Assembly (NCBI GenBank): GCA_963971575.1
Contig: OZ020616.1
Coordinates: 29,554,306-29,618,305 of the forward strand
From: Liopterus haemorrhoidalis
Lineage: Eukaryota > Arthropoda > Insecta > Coleoptera > Dytiscidae
DNA length: 64,000 nt
Direction of reading: 5' to 3'
Shown: in pieces, positions 43,260 through 57,908 of the stretch
Position numbering within the stretch: the stretch's first letter is position 1
How the letters are laid out: each line of letters begins with the position of its first letter
The notes under the pieces: model-generated
Database searches by the model: none
The model's input: the letters and a program-made list of their open reading frames with translations, nothing else
Told to the model about the DNA's origin: nothing
Made by a program: the position numbers and the translations under genes

Positions 43260-45560
43260 TTTTTTGGAGCTCTTGCACCCTGATTATATAGCAGCGATGA
43301 CAGAGAAAATTTCAAAAATGGTCTGAATACGAGGGTAGATCGTATATTTATATACAAATTTAGTTCACTGATTTGTCGTGAAGAGCGCGCGCCAGTAGTT
43401 TTTGTATATAACTTTTTATACAAAAAATGTACGATTCCGACTTTGTCAGACCAGCACAATTCAGTCGACGTTGTCAAGCCTTAAATCTGGCAACACTGTA
43501 TAGAATGAGCTAGATAAACATTCCAGTCATGATAATTTTAGTTCATTGTAAGAACTTAAATATTTTCTTTCAATTTGTCTTACAGAAAAACTTCGTTAGA
43601 TAAAAGACTCGTAGATACTTGAAAACAATGCATATAACCCCTTTGTATCAAATTTGTTCAAATTAAAATTTTGGTATTTGCACCATGAAATTCTTCTTTT
43701 TTTTTCCAATTTAGAAATAATTACATTTTTATAGTTTATAGATTTTTTAAAGCGTGCTGAATGTTACTGCTTCAAATGAGACGTTAAATTTATTTAATAT
43801 TTTTATTAGAATCCCAAATAAATGTACATTTTAATAAGTTTGAACTTTGTTCATATATTTCACAGAAAATTATTCTAATACGGACATCAATGTCCATAAT
43901 TTATTCTTAATTCCAAAGAAGAACACAAAAGGTTTCAAATTACAAATAACTCGTTTAAACAATTACTTTTCTTAATTGTAAAAAATAAAAATAATTGTAA
44001 AAAACAAAAGTTCCCATTTCATTTTGAGTATTGAACATTTATGTGTACGTTTAAGAGCGTACTGTACCTGGGTTACACTGGGCTCAACGGATACGTGCAT
44101 TTGAAAGGGCCAAAGAATTTGAACCAAATGTTGTCGGATCAATTTGATTTTTTTTTTTAATTTGAAGATAAAGATTGGCTCCGTTGGATTTAAGAGTTAA
44201 AATTTGGTTTTATTTTTAATTTTCAGTTTTACAATGTCCTAAACTTTGTCTAACTTCACATCACTGTTCCTCCGTAAATCAATAACAATTGCAAATTCCA
44301 TAGCTAGAATCCTATAGATTGTACTTTTATCTTTAAAATGAGCCCTTATTTATGAAAATTAATTAATATTTAGCACCAATTCTTTGGCCCACACCGAAAC
44401 ACTATTTATATGAAATACTGGCATTTACAAGCATCGAGAGATGTATCCATCTGGTAGCGTGGTTTTAAACTAATCTAATCATAGTAGAGGGAGTCTTAAG
44501 CTCCGCCTTCGTTTCCTACACATATCTTTGAATTCGGTTGAAATGGGTAACAGAAGATCTTTGGAATAAAACAGTTTGTGACGTCAAATTTACCTGTTTT
44601 ATTTTAGACTTTCCGTGGTAGAATACAAATTCATATTGACACAAAAAAATGGTCCCAAAAATTAAGTTAAATAATTATGGCCGGCTTCTCAAAGCTTAGT
44701 TAACTATAACCAAATGGTCAGAACATGGTTGTTATGGTAACGTATGGGATTGTTATACTGTAATCGAGTTTAACCAAAACGTTAAATCAACCCCTAAAGG
44801 GGTGAATCTATGATTATTAACATAATTTTTTGATGATAAAAAAAAAACTATTATTTCTACAAAATTATCTGTAAAATCAGAATTGGTAATAAATATTAAT
44901 CACTTTTCACATACAAGAGCTTATTTTAAAGATAAAATTACAATATAGAGTGGTTAAGTGTTAACATTTGTAATTTTTATTCATTTACTGAGTAACAGTC
45001 ATGTGAAATTGAAAAAAGTATAGCACTGTAAAATTGAAAATTAAAAATAAATCAAAATACAAATTTAAACTTATTAAAATATTTAATTTATTTTTTATTA
45101 AAATTTATTTACTTATTTACTTATTAAAATTTTGATATTTTCTTTCATATCTTGAAATTAAAAATTGATTCGAATATATTTAATCTATATTTTATGATTC
45201 CCAAAAATACAGGTTGATTTATAAATATTAGCACTTTTCCCTCTCCCTGTAAGCTACTTCCACTTTGGTCACTCCCCCAATGACGTAATACGACTTCTCG
45301 CCACCGCACCCCGCGTGCAACGATGGACTTTGGAGGTGGCTACATTCGCCTCTTAACTTCAAATTTTAAGATGCCATATCATAGGCTCGATACCTGGTTT
45401 CACTCTGTCCTGACATTAAATTACGAGAAAATATATATAGCTCTTGTTTTTTGAATGTCAGATAATAAACCCATAGAAAAAAAGCATATCAGACAGACAG
45501 AGAGATTTTTTTTGTGAATTTTATCTTACATTCACTTGGAACATGTAGAAACGAAAAATG
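43260..45560. other. AT-rich stretch, nothing identified
   Basis: About 2.3 kb without gene. A CGACGTTGTCAAGCC segment near 43455 has weak inverted similarity to 47955-47990. Confidence 0.35.
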
Positions 45561-45566
45561 GGTACC

Positions 45567-46600
45567 AAGAAAAAATTATGTGAAGTGTGAATTTTCACAC
45601 GTTTCAGGGTTTCGCAGGTATTTAGTGAATGATGATTATTTGGGAAGCCAAAACAAATTTTATGTTAAAATATTTTTTTATTAATTTTAATTCGAATGCC
45701 TAATACAATTATTTGGGTTTCTAAAAATTTGCAGTATTTTTTTTTTATATAGCAAGGTTCATTAATATTTTGAAAATTCGGCCTACGGCTTCCATTGGTT
45801 GTTTAAGTCATAAACTCCGCCCCTCTGATTTCGTATACATTCAAACATAGTATTAAATTATAATATCAACACTTCCCACTGGTTATTAAATTTACGCTTT
45901 TAAAAATTAAATGCAACATTTGCCAAAATATAACTAGATTTTTGACAAAATAATTTAAACAAAATAAAAATGCAAAAAAAAACAAAAAATAAAAATTGAC
46001 GGAAGTTGAACAGTAGTTTGCAACTTACGAAGCGAGAACGTTACCACTGATCTACGAACGTTCACTCCTTTACTGTGTTAAATAGCGGATTAAATATTTT
46101 ACATATTTTAGTTAAAAACACAAAAAATGCGTTATTTTCCGAAAACATAATCTGATCAAAAATTCCTGTTTTACTATTCCGGTTCACACCAATGTACATT
46201 ACTTAGAATTTTTTCAGATTTTTAGTTTAAACCATCTGGGCTACAGGGTGTGGGACAAAATTTTGCACAATTCTCGCTAAAATCGCGTCAAAATAATTTA
46301 TTTTGCAAAAATAAAATTTTGATCGTTTATTCAGGTTTCAAGGGCTTTCATTTGATACCATACAAAGAATTGTAATTTTTTTTTTTTTTTTTTTTCTATG
46401 AGCATATATTTGCTTATATTTTTAGGGGAATATGTTTTTTAGATGTTTTAGTATTTTTCCTATGTGCGGGTCAAAGAGTTGTATAAGCATGTCAAATTTC
46501 AACTCTCTAGGTTTAGCCGTTTGGCTACAATTTTTACCGAACAGACAGACAGACAGACGACAAAATGACGGTATAAGGGTTTTACAAAACCCTAAAAAAG
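45567..46600 (-). repeat. Dispersed repeat W, copy 2 (inverted)
   Basis: Inverse of 35951-36988: GTGTGAATTTTCACAC at 45585-45600, the AAACATAATCTGATCAAAAATTCC and CATCTGGGCTACAGGGTGTG blocks, and a GACA run plus GGTATAAGGGTTTTACAAAAC at the end. The centre (about 46000-46080) differs from copy 1. Confidence 0.75.
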
Positions 46601-46605
46601 AACAG

Positions 46606-48220
46606 ATTTAACCTCCAATTTTATTTATATATGTAAATTTTCCACAACTTTGTAAATTTCACTTAGAAGATAAAAGGTTGTTAAATGATGCTTGTTGTTA
46701 CGTTTCACAGATTAGTTCACTGACTGTAGTTTCGGCTCACCGTAAATTTGAGAATTGCCAGAGTCGAAACTGCACTCAAAAAAAAAAAAAAAACAGTGAG
46801 ATATAACAAAAAGGTCTAATTAAACAACCTTTTACAAATATTATTTTTTTCTCGTTTATGATCCACCTGACACGCATACTTCTTTTTGGTGTATAGAATT
46901 TCGTTTATCGGTGATTCTAAGGATCTTGCTTAATTTTACTTATCACAAGCAAGCCTGTGGCTGCCAGCAATAAATCGTTTGTGCTTGCCGTTGACCGCTC
47001 GCAAGTAGATAATAATTAAATTGTTAAAATAATTTGTGTAAAAAATATTTAGACAAATTACGGGCTCTGCTTAGCAACCGGCTATAAGCTGTACGGGCAT
47101 TTCTGTGTGCGCTAAAAAATAGACGTAATCCTGTCTATATTACTCCTACATGTACACAGATTGAAAATGTGGTCACAAAACTTGAAATCAAGAGATCTAG
47201 ACTCATCTCGCGCTGTCGCGTCAATGATGATGATGACTTCTCTTTATTTTTCATATGAGAAATATAATTGTAAATATTACCTTTTATTATCACGACAGTA
47301 ATAGTTTACTGAATTTATACAGTAATAAATGTCCTTAATAACAAAATACGTAAGTAATACGCCAATATAATTAAAACCAAGATACAATTTGTAAAAATAT
47401 ATTTTAATGCGCAGTATAACCTAGTGGCTGTGCTTTTCGGGTCAGGTATGCGACAGTATTGACTAATATTTCTTCATTTTATTGAGTAACAAAATTATTT
47501 AATTTGAAGTGTAATCATTTTCAAAAACGCGTGAAAAAAACAGCACAGGAGGATCCCCCGAATATATTTTATGTATAAAATAATAATCGGCATATATTAA
47601 ATGTAATTACTAACTTATGATCAAAAAGTCTTTCAGTCTCAGATGGCTTATGTATTATAAATCGCAGATCTTCTTTTGTTAATTGAGTATTCATAATGCA
47701 CGTGTCATTTGTCGAAAAAAAAGGAGATTTTCTTATATAAAACATAGCCGCCCGAAGAAAGGACATTTTGATCCACATGTTACATTGCAAATACGTATAT
47801 GAATTATCAACAAGTGTTTTTTCACATATAATATTATTATTATTTATTTAAAATGCACTCTTGAGTGTAAACATACTCCTGAACAGTAGGACTGAATGAG
47901 TCGGTTTGAATGTTTTCAACTTTACAAAACATATTATACACTATGATAAAATTGGCAACGTCGCAAGGCCTGACAATGTCGATTGAACAACACTATTTTA
48001 TACAGGTGATACTGAAAAAGCGGTTCCATATACTGGGTCTAATAATGTTTATTAAACATAGCGAATTTTTTTTTTGAGATTTTCTTACCCCTCTCAGTGT
48101 GCCCTGAGAGTTATAACTGGTAGATTCTATATCTGGCATATATACACGCGAAATCCTTTAAATAACGGTAGGTCTTAGGTCGCCTGTTGGATATCATTGG
48201 TCTGACCACGTCGGTTGTAT
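46606..48220. other. AT-rich stretch, nothing identified
   Basis: A (GAT)-like patch near 47225 could be the tail of a retrotransposon fragment, but no coding support is seen. Confidence 0.35.

Positions 48221-48222
<2 letters not shown>

Positions 48223-48255
<33 letters not shown>
48223..48255. repeat. (TA)n microsatellite
   Basis: 33 bp of alternating A and T. Confidence 0.9.
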
Positions 48256-49098
<843 letters not shown>

Positions 49099-49102
49099 CG
49101 GT

Positions 49103-50555
49103 TATAAACTAAATCTGCTAGAATCCCTTGAAATCTTTAAACATTTGAGGCAGGGCTGCGAGTCAGAGCATGAGACCGGTGCTCAATGAACAAACAGATT
49201 TGGTTTATTCCCCAATTTTCCAAGTATTTGTTAATTAGGGTTGTTCGGTAGTGTTAATATATAAGGGCTGTACATTGAATGTTCTCCATTTATTACATCA
49301 TTTGAATCACTTGATAATGCTATTGTATGCCGAAACTAGTCGTGTTATTAGTTAAATAATAAAGTGATATTTTGCATAGAAATTAGTGTTTTTATGTATT
49401 TTAATAATAAAACAGATATTGGGTTAACACGACCATAACCACTCAGTAGGGTTAATTAAAGATTCATGGACCCTATTAATATTTTTTATATTTCCTAAAT
49501 TTATATTAACAAAATGTTTTAATAACAAGGAGCTAAGATACATTTTTGGAAGTCAAAGACTTATGCAAATTATTATTTTTTATTCAGTTATTTATTTTAT
49601 TATTCATACTGAACCCGTTGAATTTTTAACGAACTAATTTGACGAAAAATTGTAAAACAGCATTAAAATATGTAATATGGAATAATATGAATATTTTTCA
49701 TGAACAGGTGTTTTTTATTTTAGCAGCTGTGACATTTGGACTGGACGTATAAATATAAAAAGTTTTTGTTAATTAATTATATCTGAAATTATAATTTCAT
49801 TGATATAACTAAAATGGAGAAAAATGAAATTAAAATGTTATAATAATATTACGTATTAAATTGCATCGAGTTAGCAGAATATTATTAACTCAGAATGTGA
49901 AGAAGAATGATTTTTAAAATAAAATTATGTACTTTGTGTAAAGTACTGCACTTTTACGATGTAGAAACTGTTTTTGAAATATAATATACTCGTGATAATG
50001 TGAAACAAGAAAAGAGTTCATAACGTTAATACTTCTATAACATTAGCCATCCTAGAACTTGAACAAATTTATTTTTATTCCGTCATAAGGTGAACAAAAT
50101 ATGCTGCAATATTCTGATGTATTGAAATCAGTCAAGGTTCATTCTGTACAATACACTTTGTTATAAATTGAGTTTCTTATACAAACACTTTGCACGTATT
50201 ATATATGAGGGTTGTGACCTGCACGTAGTAAGCCATGTGTGAAGGTGTGTACACGTTTAACAAACGAACTAACACAAACAGTAACAAACTTCAAAAATTT
50301 TAAACGAATACAATGTAAAAGGAACGAATTAAAATGGGATGTTCGTCGATGCTTTACTTAATTTTACCTAGTCTAGTCACCAGTTACACCGTTCGCAATT
50401 TGATTGCACGCACAGAAGCTCAAATGAACAATTTCCATTGAAGTACCGTTTTGTTTTTATTTCATGATCATTGTTTATTTTCAGCTATTTGTTTTGATTC
50501 AGTAAATTAATAATAAAGATCTTATTATCTTAAAAAGCAAAACATTTATTTTAAT
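49103..50555. other. AT-rich stretch, nothing identified
   Basis: Near 49315 the text TATGCCGAAACTAGTCGTG resembles motifs found near the ends of some retroelements, but this is not enough for a call. Confidence 0.35.
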
Positions 50556-50564
50556 TATTCAAGT

Positions 50565-51110
50565 ATCTTCTTATTCTTCTTCTTTTTTTACATAGGCTAT
50601 TGGTGTGTTCTTTTTCATGATCACATTCAGAGTTTCTATTCAGAGCCGGATCAAGATATTTCTAGTTCTTTGGTAATGACAAAAAAAAGGAAGACGGCGT
50701 GATTTTTGCTTGACTAGCAATTTTACCTTGCGCCTACCAACTCTGCGCTCGAGGTAGACGTCTCGTTCGCCTAGATACCAATTTTCCTCCAGCCCTTCTA
50801 GGGTCTACCTTGATCTTTTCATTATAACTGCGGCAGATCTGTAGCTATTTTTATTACATGGTCTTTATTCGCTTTGGAAATGTGATTATTCCATTTTTCC
50901 TTATTTTACCTTGTTTTACAAGTATTGGCATGTGTTCAGGCCCAAATTGCCAGTATTGGCCATCGTCTTGTATATATTTTTCTAGGTTATGTCTTGGAGT
51001 TATCTAGATATTCTTGCTCCTTTTATTGCTTGCTGTTTTACTTCATTGTGGGTGTTGTGATCACTTTAGATTGGCACCCCCCCCCCAAGTTGTTGAAACT
51101 CTTGACCTGC
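50565..51110 (-). pseudogene. RTE-like RT C-terminal relic, minus strand
   Basis: On the minus strand, text near 51010-51050 reads like GARIS...ITWKNIYK, and 50829-50895 reads WNNHISKANKDHVIKIATDL, followed in other frames by basic text like the GRPRKRW motif. This order (IsG...IW-x-NK, then W-x-x-HI, then a basic motif) is that of the C-terminal region of insect RTE-like reverse transcriptases. It is heavily interrupted. A 10-C run lies at 51078-51087. Confidence 0.5.
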
Positions 51111-51114
51111 TCTG

Positions 51115-51650
51115 TCTTTTTTCTTTTGTACTGTAATTATTGCATTTAGTTATAATCTTAATACTGTGGATTCATATTTGGTTATTTTAGATCGTTAGCT
51201 ATGTTCGTGTCTTTATACAATTTGTATTATTTACTATCATTTACTAACATAAATTATTAAGAAGTAATTGTTTTAGTGTCTAATATATAAAATCATAAGA
51301 GCTTTAGTGCAATCGTTCCGTCTGGCCACATCTCCTACTTTCAGTCATATTTATTACACTAACTGACATACACGAATTTTTTCTTAAATACATTTTGATG
51401 TAATGTAAGTAAATAAGTGAAATGTTCTTGTTTATTCTAGATTTTTTTTTTTAAATTTTTGTTTTAAGTAAAAATTAAGTGAGATATTTCTAATGTATAG
51501 GTAGTATTCCCCATTGCCCCCCAAATATTCATCTTACTAATTGTACTAATTGAAATTTAGAACTTACGTATTGAGTAGAAAGTATAAATTGCAAATTTGT
51601 CCCGTTCATATTTATAGCTACTGTCATAGAGTAAATTCTGCGTATAGTCC
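51115..51650. other. AT-rich stretch, nothing identified
   Basis: No feature recognised. Confidence 0.4.
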
Positions 51651-51657
51651 ATCCGCG

Positions 51658-51840
51658 CCGATCGGCGTAGCGTAGTGGGAACACATGTGCCCTGCGTTAG
51701 TAAGGTCTCGGGTTCGAATCCTGTTCAGGCAAGGAATTTTTATCATTAAGAGTTTGAATTGTCCTGGCTAATTGTCTTAGTAGCAAAGACCATTATCGTG
51801 AAATAGTAATAATAATAAAAAATAATAATAATTTATTCGA
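51658..51840 (+). mobile_element. tRNA-derived SINE, copy 1
   Basis: A box TAGCGTAGTGG (51668-51678) fits the pol III consensus TRGYNNANNNG and B box GGTTCGAATCC (51711-51721) fits GWTCRANNC, with tRNA-like spacing. The flanks do not form an acceptor stem, so it is not a tRNA gene. The body has TTGTCCTGGCTAATTG and AGCAAAGACCATTA, and the tail is an (AATAAT)n-type run to about 51840. The second copy at 60165-60294 shares the same body. Confidence 0.85.
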
Positions 51841-53866
51841 TGTTTTCTCATTTAAGTAGGCCGTGTAGGCCGTGAAAAAAAAAACTAGAAATTAAAGAAT
51901 GAAAAATTTAAAATAAAGTGTAAATTTTTCTATTTAATATATTTTTATGTATATTAACAGTACATAAAAAATATACAAGTAAGATTGAAAGAATGTTATT
52001 ATTTTTTTAATGTCAAATTTTATGCAACCTAGCATAAAAATATGCTGGAATATACATAACAAAAAATATTCCACAAAATTTAGTTTCATAATTACAATTT
52101 GACACGAAAGATATTAGTTCTCCTCCATATTTGTTTATCTGGCATTTTTAAAAATACATATGAGAAATATATATACATAAAAAGTATTCAAAAATATTAC
52201 AAAATAAGTTTTTTTAAAAAGCGGAACATGAGAAAACAAACTATATTTTCTTATTTATATTTTCCTATTTGATATCGTTTTTTTCGCCTTGAATTAATAT
52301 TCTGATAAGAACGTGGAAATTAGCCATAATTAATAACCAAATATTGCCAAGATAAAGAACTTATGAGTTCGACCTATATTAAATCTCTATCAGTATATTT
52401 AAATCTGACTGTTATATTTTTAGTAGATCGCAAATATCAGGGACATGAGAAATTTATAAAAATTAATTTTATCCTTAGCGAAGCTTAACAGGTTGCATAA
52501 TATACATCATATTATTTTTAGATCAGTCATCTCAATATTATATTGCCTCATCTTTTTAATTTTCCTGTTAGATACACTTGGACAGTGTTTAAGCGTACAA
52601 ATTTAAATCTGACGGAAAGTTGAATAAATTGAATTACGTCCAGAATCTGAAGTTTATTGACCTATCAACAGACAAAAACAAATATCACTTCCTATTTTAT
52701 GTAACTGTTTATTGTTAAATAAAATATGAATTATTTAATATTAGTTAACTTAGTTTTAAACAGAAAAAAAAATATATATATTTAGTTTTTCTGTGATGAC
52801 GTTAGTAAAAGTTTGCCCTATACATTATATAAATTCATACTTTATAACTTCCTTTCTTTTCTAGTACAATCAGACAGAGTTTTTTTTTTCTAGTCGCATA
52901 AAGCTAGTTATCAAATTGACTGTCTCGCGGTCCTTAGGGTATTAAGGTGACAATAGTAGATTCTAATCGTCTGCTTTGTTAATAATACATATTTTATAAT
53001 AATTTCAAATACAGTAGAATTATATACTATTATCTGTAATCAATAATAATGTTAATAAATTTATCCGTATAGAACGAACCGCATAGATGCACCGGTTCAA
53101 ATTTCTATTTTTTGAACCAGTATAACAAACCAAACCACAGAGATTAAGAAAACTATTAACCAAAACCGAATCGTATTTTACGCCGGTTCGACCCCTTCGG
53201 TTTAACTGTTTATTATTTACTGTTTGATAAACTGTTCTTCTACAACAGTTTAAAACTGGTCTACTCTTCATCCAAGACTTCTGTTATTAAAATATTTTGT
53301 TTTTAAATTAATCTTTCCTTCAATATACAGGTCTTTATAAAATAGTAAATGACCTTTTTAACTTTTGACCTTATTAAACACTAATGAAAAGCGCAATAGG
53401 CTCATCAAATAATACATATATTTAACCCCTACCGCAGGGGAGTGAGTAAGATGTTTTTTTGTAAATGGCACTTTGTACAAATAATATTATTTTCGTTAGC
53501 TTATATTTTTATAAGTTTGACTGTATACCATTTCTATTGGATTAGATTACAAAAATATTGGGATAAAATGGTTTATTCTAAATATATTTTAGGCGCTTTT
53601 TAACAAATTAAGTGATGTCAGCAAAAATGAACAAGTTGTTTAAATAATTATTTATTTATTTTTTTATTTGGCTACTTATTAACGTGAATTTCATTTATTA
53701 ATTTTGGTTCATATACTTTTCATAAAAAAAAATTGGTTTTGAAGTTGGTATTTTGCTTTTTAGGTAAAAAAAAAAAACTAGTTGCAAATTATTTTTGAAA
53801 TATTGAAACATAATAGATGTCCAAGTTTCATCGATTTCGCATAGATTTTTACTAAGCGTACTAATA
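51841..53866. other. AT-rich stretch, nothing identified
   Basis: About 2 kb. A block at 53075-53210 has several GGTTC/GAACC motifs but no defined structure. Confidence 0.4.
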
Positions 53867-53868
53867 TA

Positions 53869-54399
53869 AAGTCCGTTTTACATTATACTTTTTTGCGAAG
53901 CATTACAGGTTTTTTGCGTAGTCCTGACGTAAAAAGTATAATGTGAAACACAATTCTTCCTTCCAACTTTCTTTGTAGTGTACAAACTACACTATTTTCA
54001 AAACTACCTCCGGTCAAATTTTTGGATGATAGTTGTATATTTATCAGTACCAACTACCAACTTTTTATTTTTTGTTTAAAACTTATCTTTTAGTTTTTTA
54101 TCTTAAGTTTATTAAGTTGATAAGAAGTTTATTTAGAACATGTAATTAAATATAAAGTTGCACAATTAAACAATATTTATAAATTGGTTACTAGAATTGG
54201 TTCAATAACCAAACTGTTGTCTGTCACCTGAACCTAGAATTTTTTAAGTTGGCAGTAAAGAGTATCACAAAGTAATAAAAGATGGAAGGTATCGTTGTCT
54301 CTTATTTCCCCCCCCCCCCCTCGATATTCTGTAGTATCAAGAGTTGAAATGACGTCAGAGTTGGATAGTATTGAAAAAAGTATAATGTAGAATGGACTT
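53869..54399. mobile_element. 531-bp TA-flanked MITE
   Basis: Terminal inverted repeats of about 27 bp with the core TACATTATACTTTTTT at 53879-53894; AAGTCC starts the left end and GGACTT closes the right. TA lies on both sides (53867-53868, 54400-54401). A further copy of the arm (AAAAAGTATAATGT, 53931-53944) makes the left end itself a hairpin. An 11-C run lies near 54310. Non-coding. Confidence 0.8.
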
Positions 54400-54401
54400 T
54401 A

Positions 54402-56830
54402 GGTAACTAAAAGTTTTGGAAACTACTCGTATCTATTTTCTTTGTATCATTGAATGTTGTTATACTCGTAAAATCTTAAGTATTATAATTTTAATCATAA
54501 AATGAATGTGCAGCAACACTGTATTATTTATCTAATGGTTTATTTCTTGTTTTAGGTGAGTTGGATTGAAACTACTGCAGTATTCCTAACCGCTCAACTC
54601 AATTAAGTTAAGGCTGGTGAGAGATATTATCTTACACATTACTTATATTCTGGTTTGTTACTTTATCATTTTTATTTAACCTGGTAATAATTTACAATTA
54701 ACATTGATAAGTTTTGTAGATTAAAATTTATATAATCTAAAAGTACATTCTAGATTTCTCTAATATAAAATTCATTTAGTTGTTTTAAAAATATTATAAT
54801 TTTTAATTGGTAGATTGTTTTTAAAGGAATATAAAAAATGATGTATGTTATTAAAGCAATTATAACTTATCTCTATGGAAACTTAGTTGATAAATACCTG
54901 AAAATTTCTAAGAAAAGCATGAACATTTTTTCCTTGGTCTCTACATTACGCATACAAAATTAGTAAATGAAGATCAAAAAAAAAAAAAAAAAATCTGGGA
55001 TGAATAATAATAACGTTCATTATATTTGTCCGCTATTGCTGTTATGCTTGCTGTAACAGCTACGATGTTGGTTAAATTAGAAAACAACTGCCATTTATAA
55101 GAGATATCAACGATCGAAACGATTTTTTGTTTCGACCAGTGGTTCACAAAATACGTTGTGAAACTTTATTAAATGGGAACACATAATTGATATTCGCGTA
55201 TAAACAAGTCATAAGACTTACGTAACAAAATAATCCAGAAAATGCAGTTTAAATTTATATTAATTTTATTAAAATCTCGTTGTAACAATTGTGCTATGAA
55301 TGATAATGTGGGATTATTGTGTCTGTAGGATTTTAAATATAAATGTCCATGTTAGAGTTATTAAATGATTTTTATTTGGACTGATATGATGTTGACTGTT
55401 CGGAGATGTGTCTTGTCGTGGTCAGATGGCTTAAGATCTCTTTGGGGAAAATAATTTTTTAAGTGAAGAAATAGTCCGTGACTATTTTTAAAGTTTAATA
55501 ATGGTAACTACGGTTGTAAAACAAACGGAATTGTAAAAAAACTTGAAAAATGTTCTGAAATAAAAAAAAAAAAAAACCGAAAGAAATTAGTAATAAAATA
55601 TAATCTATATAATAATAAGTGATTTTTCATTTAATGGATCGTAAACTGCTGCTACTCTTTTGTAAATTTTATCTTAACCTAGTTTTGTACATGTTTATAT
55701 TAAAATACCGGGTTATTATCGCGGAGTCCTAATTTCAGTTTTCGATAATAACGCAGGCCAAGAACTTCTCTGGCAGGGTACCGTTCGTTGTACATATTTA
55801 CCGCAGCATATTTTTACGACATAAAATATACAACTTAAAAATATACATTTTTTCTTTGTGGGTAAAACTATTTACTTGTTTAAATATTAATCCAACAAAA
55901 GATATTAAAAAATTACAAATGACAACTAACAACAAGTAATGAAACAAAAGAAGACTGTTCAATTATTATCATTCATTGCATTATTACTACGAGTTTCCAA
56001 TAAAAAATAATTTAAATTGCATTTTTCTCAGTTTTTGTGCTGCAAGAGTACGAGTTGTTCATATCGTTGAATTCAGAATAAAATACTTTTGCGAATAATC
56101 AAATAACAATTATGTTTTCCTATTTAAAATAAGAAAGTTGCAGAAATTTTGAGAATAATTAGTCGAAACAAAAAATTGCTTTGCTCTTTGATATTTTCTT
56201 ATAAAAGGGCATTAATTCTCTAATTTAACCAACCTTATAGCTCTTATCACAAGCAAAACATGTATAGAATATTATTTACGGTAGTAGAAAAAAATTAAGA
56301 AATTTTAAATGCTTATTTTTTGCTTGTCAACTTGTGAATTTCCTTTTTTTTTAAACTAAAACTAAAACCTTGCACAGGGCACATGAAAAGCTAGTTACAG
56401 CTCTGTACATGGCAGTTAACGTACTTACGGATCACCAGTAAAAAAGGAAACATATGTGTATATTGCTTTGAGGAATACTTTGAACTAGAGATCTTCAGAA
56501 GCGATTAAGTAAATGAGCTGATCAATTGTCATAAAATCTTGTCAATCTACGTATTATATATCGCGCTACAGCAAAGTTTTAAAGAATCGTGCAGAAGTCT
56601 CTTATCAAAATTTGTATAAGCGTGATTAATTGTTTCAATTCGTGACTAAGAAATCATTAGGCGATAACATAAATAGCCTAATTTGGAAATAATTATCGTC
56701 GTCGTTAATATAAATTTTTGTTAATGTTAATAAGCGTACAAAGTTCGATCAAATAATACTTGGACTAGCGTCATGAAACTTTAAAAACTTTTAAAACTTT
56801 GGAAACTATTAAGAGCAGCTGGCAATGCCC
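54402..56830. other. AT-rich stretch, nothing identified
   Basis: About 2.4 kb, no gene or repeat recognised beyond poly(A) runs. Confidence 0.4.
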
Positions 56831-56910
56831 TTTCCACTCTTGAAAGCACTGCTTGTAGGCTCTTTTGGGAAACGCTTCTACATCAACCTTCGAATTTTAT
56901 GTTGTACCTT

Positions 56911-57005
56911 CCGATGCCGTTATGCCGTAGGCATCTATAGAGTTGTATCTTTCGATGCCGATTATTTTACGATGCCGTTTTCAAATGACTTTTGAAAACG
57001 GCATC
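56911..57005. repeat. GATGCCG/GGCATC motif cluster with hairpin
   Basis: GATGCCG occurs three times and GGCATC twice within 95 bp. The last pair forms a perfect hairpin: GATGCCGTTTTCAAA (56971-56985) with TTTGAAAACGGCATC (56991-57005) around 5 nt. Confidence 0.7.
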
Positions 57006-57276
57006 GTTTCAATGAATTATTTAGTTTTTGAAAAAAATGTGAGTCAGTGAGGAAAAAGTCAACTGAAAGGTGCAAAAATGGGTCATGGAAACTGATACGC
57101 AATACGCTAACGCACAAGCAATCGCTAATCTTTCTATTGGGCAGATTTTGGCGAAGATTTAATTGACACTGACTATGTATTGGCTATGTGTCATCTTTTT
57201 TTGTATCCAAAACTGATCTTTTAAAGGTCGTTGTTTTCAAACGAGTGAAAAATTAAAAACGATTAGTTCGATAGTT

Positions 57277-57341
57277 CGTTCATTTTCGAAACAACACAAT
57301 GAATCATCAAATCGACGCGAACTTCAGCTATTTTACCAGTG
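57277..57341 (-). repeat. 65-bp dispersed repeat, copy 2
   Basis: Inverted match to 65-129 with few differences. Confidence 0.6.
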
Positions 57342-57497
57342 GCGGTCCGAAACACAAACAAGGTACCAAAAAAACAGCTGACTAATAAAATACTATTTCA
57401 TACACCACGCTACTGCTTTGCGTGTGCGCAGACGCAGTAAGCTCTCAGTTAAACACTCGTTTCTGCGCAATATGTTGTTTCGAACATGTACGACCTA

Positions 57498-57553
57498 TAG
57501 TTTCTTTTCCTCCACTTAGTAATGTGCTTAAATTCAGCGGGTCTGATGTCGCG
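57498..57553 (-). pseudogene. 28S rRNA 5' end, partial
   Basis: The minus strand reads CGCGACATCAGACCCGCTGA, then ATTTAAGCACATTACTAAG, then TGGAGGAAAAGAAACTA, i.e. the conserved start of the large-subunit rRNA with a short internal deletion after GACATCAGA and a few substitutions (GTGGAGG for GCGGAGG). Homology stops abruptly at 57498. It is a relocated fragment, not a working rRNA gene. Confidence 0.85.
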
Positions 57554-57908
57554 TTATATATGTATGCGTGAAAGAGCACATACAAAATGAAAAATAAAGT
57601 ATGTATAGTTCGGGCGTCAGTACTGTTCTAGGTTTGCTTACGGCGCTGCCGACTCTGCACCTAAATGCGGGTCCGCGATTGCTGACTCGCGCTCTAGTAT
57701 CTCGCGACCGCGGTGCTTCAACATTGCTAAAAACAGCAGGCCTCGTCAACCTTAACGGAAGCCTTCGCATACATTACGCATCTGAGGCCACGGAAGCGGT
57801 ATCCGTGCATGTGCAACACATGTCGCAGCTTCTCTTGAGATTGTGAGCGAACACCACTGCGATGGCCGGTCGTCGCATGCCGGAACAAACCGACAATTTT
57901 TTAATTTG
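57554..57908 (-). other. ITS2-like spacer of the rDNA fragment
   Basis: About 355 bp of GC-richer sequence between the 28S and 5.8S remnants, in the position and orientation of ITS2. The overlapping open frames (57534-57770, 57601-57846, 57752-57949) come from this GC-rich text and are not genes. Confidence 0.65.

Noticed and set aside
43031..43477. 148-codon frame through the (TA)n array
   Set aside because: The central IYIYIY run is the microsatellite; flanking text has no recognised domain.
51658..51731. tRNA gene
   Set aside because: A and B boxes are good but no acceptor stem can be formed and a SINE body with a second genomic copy follows.
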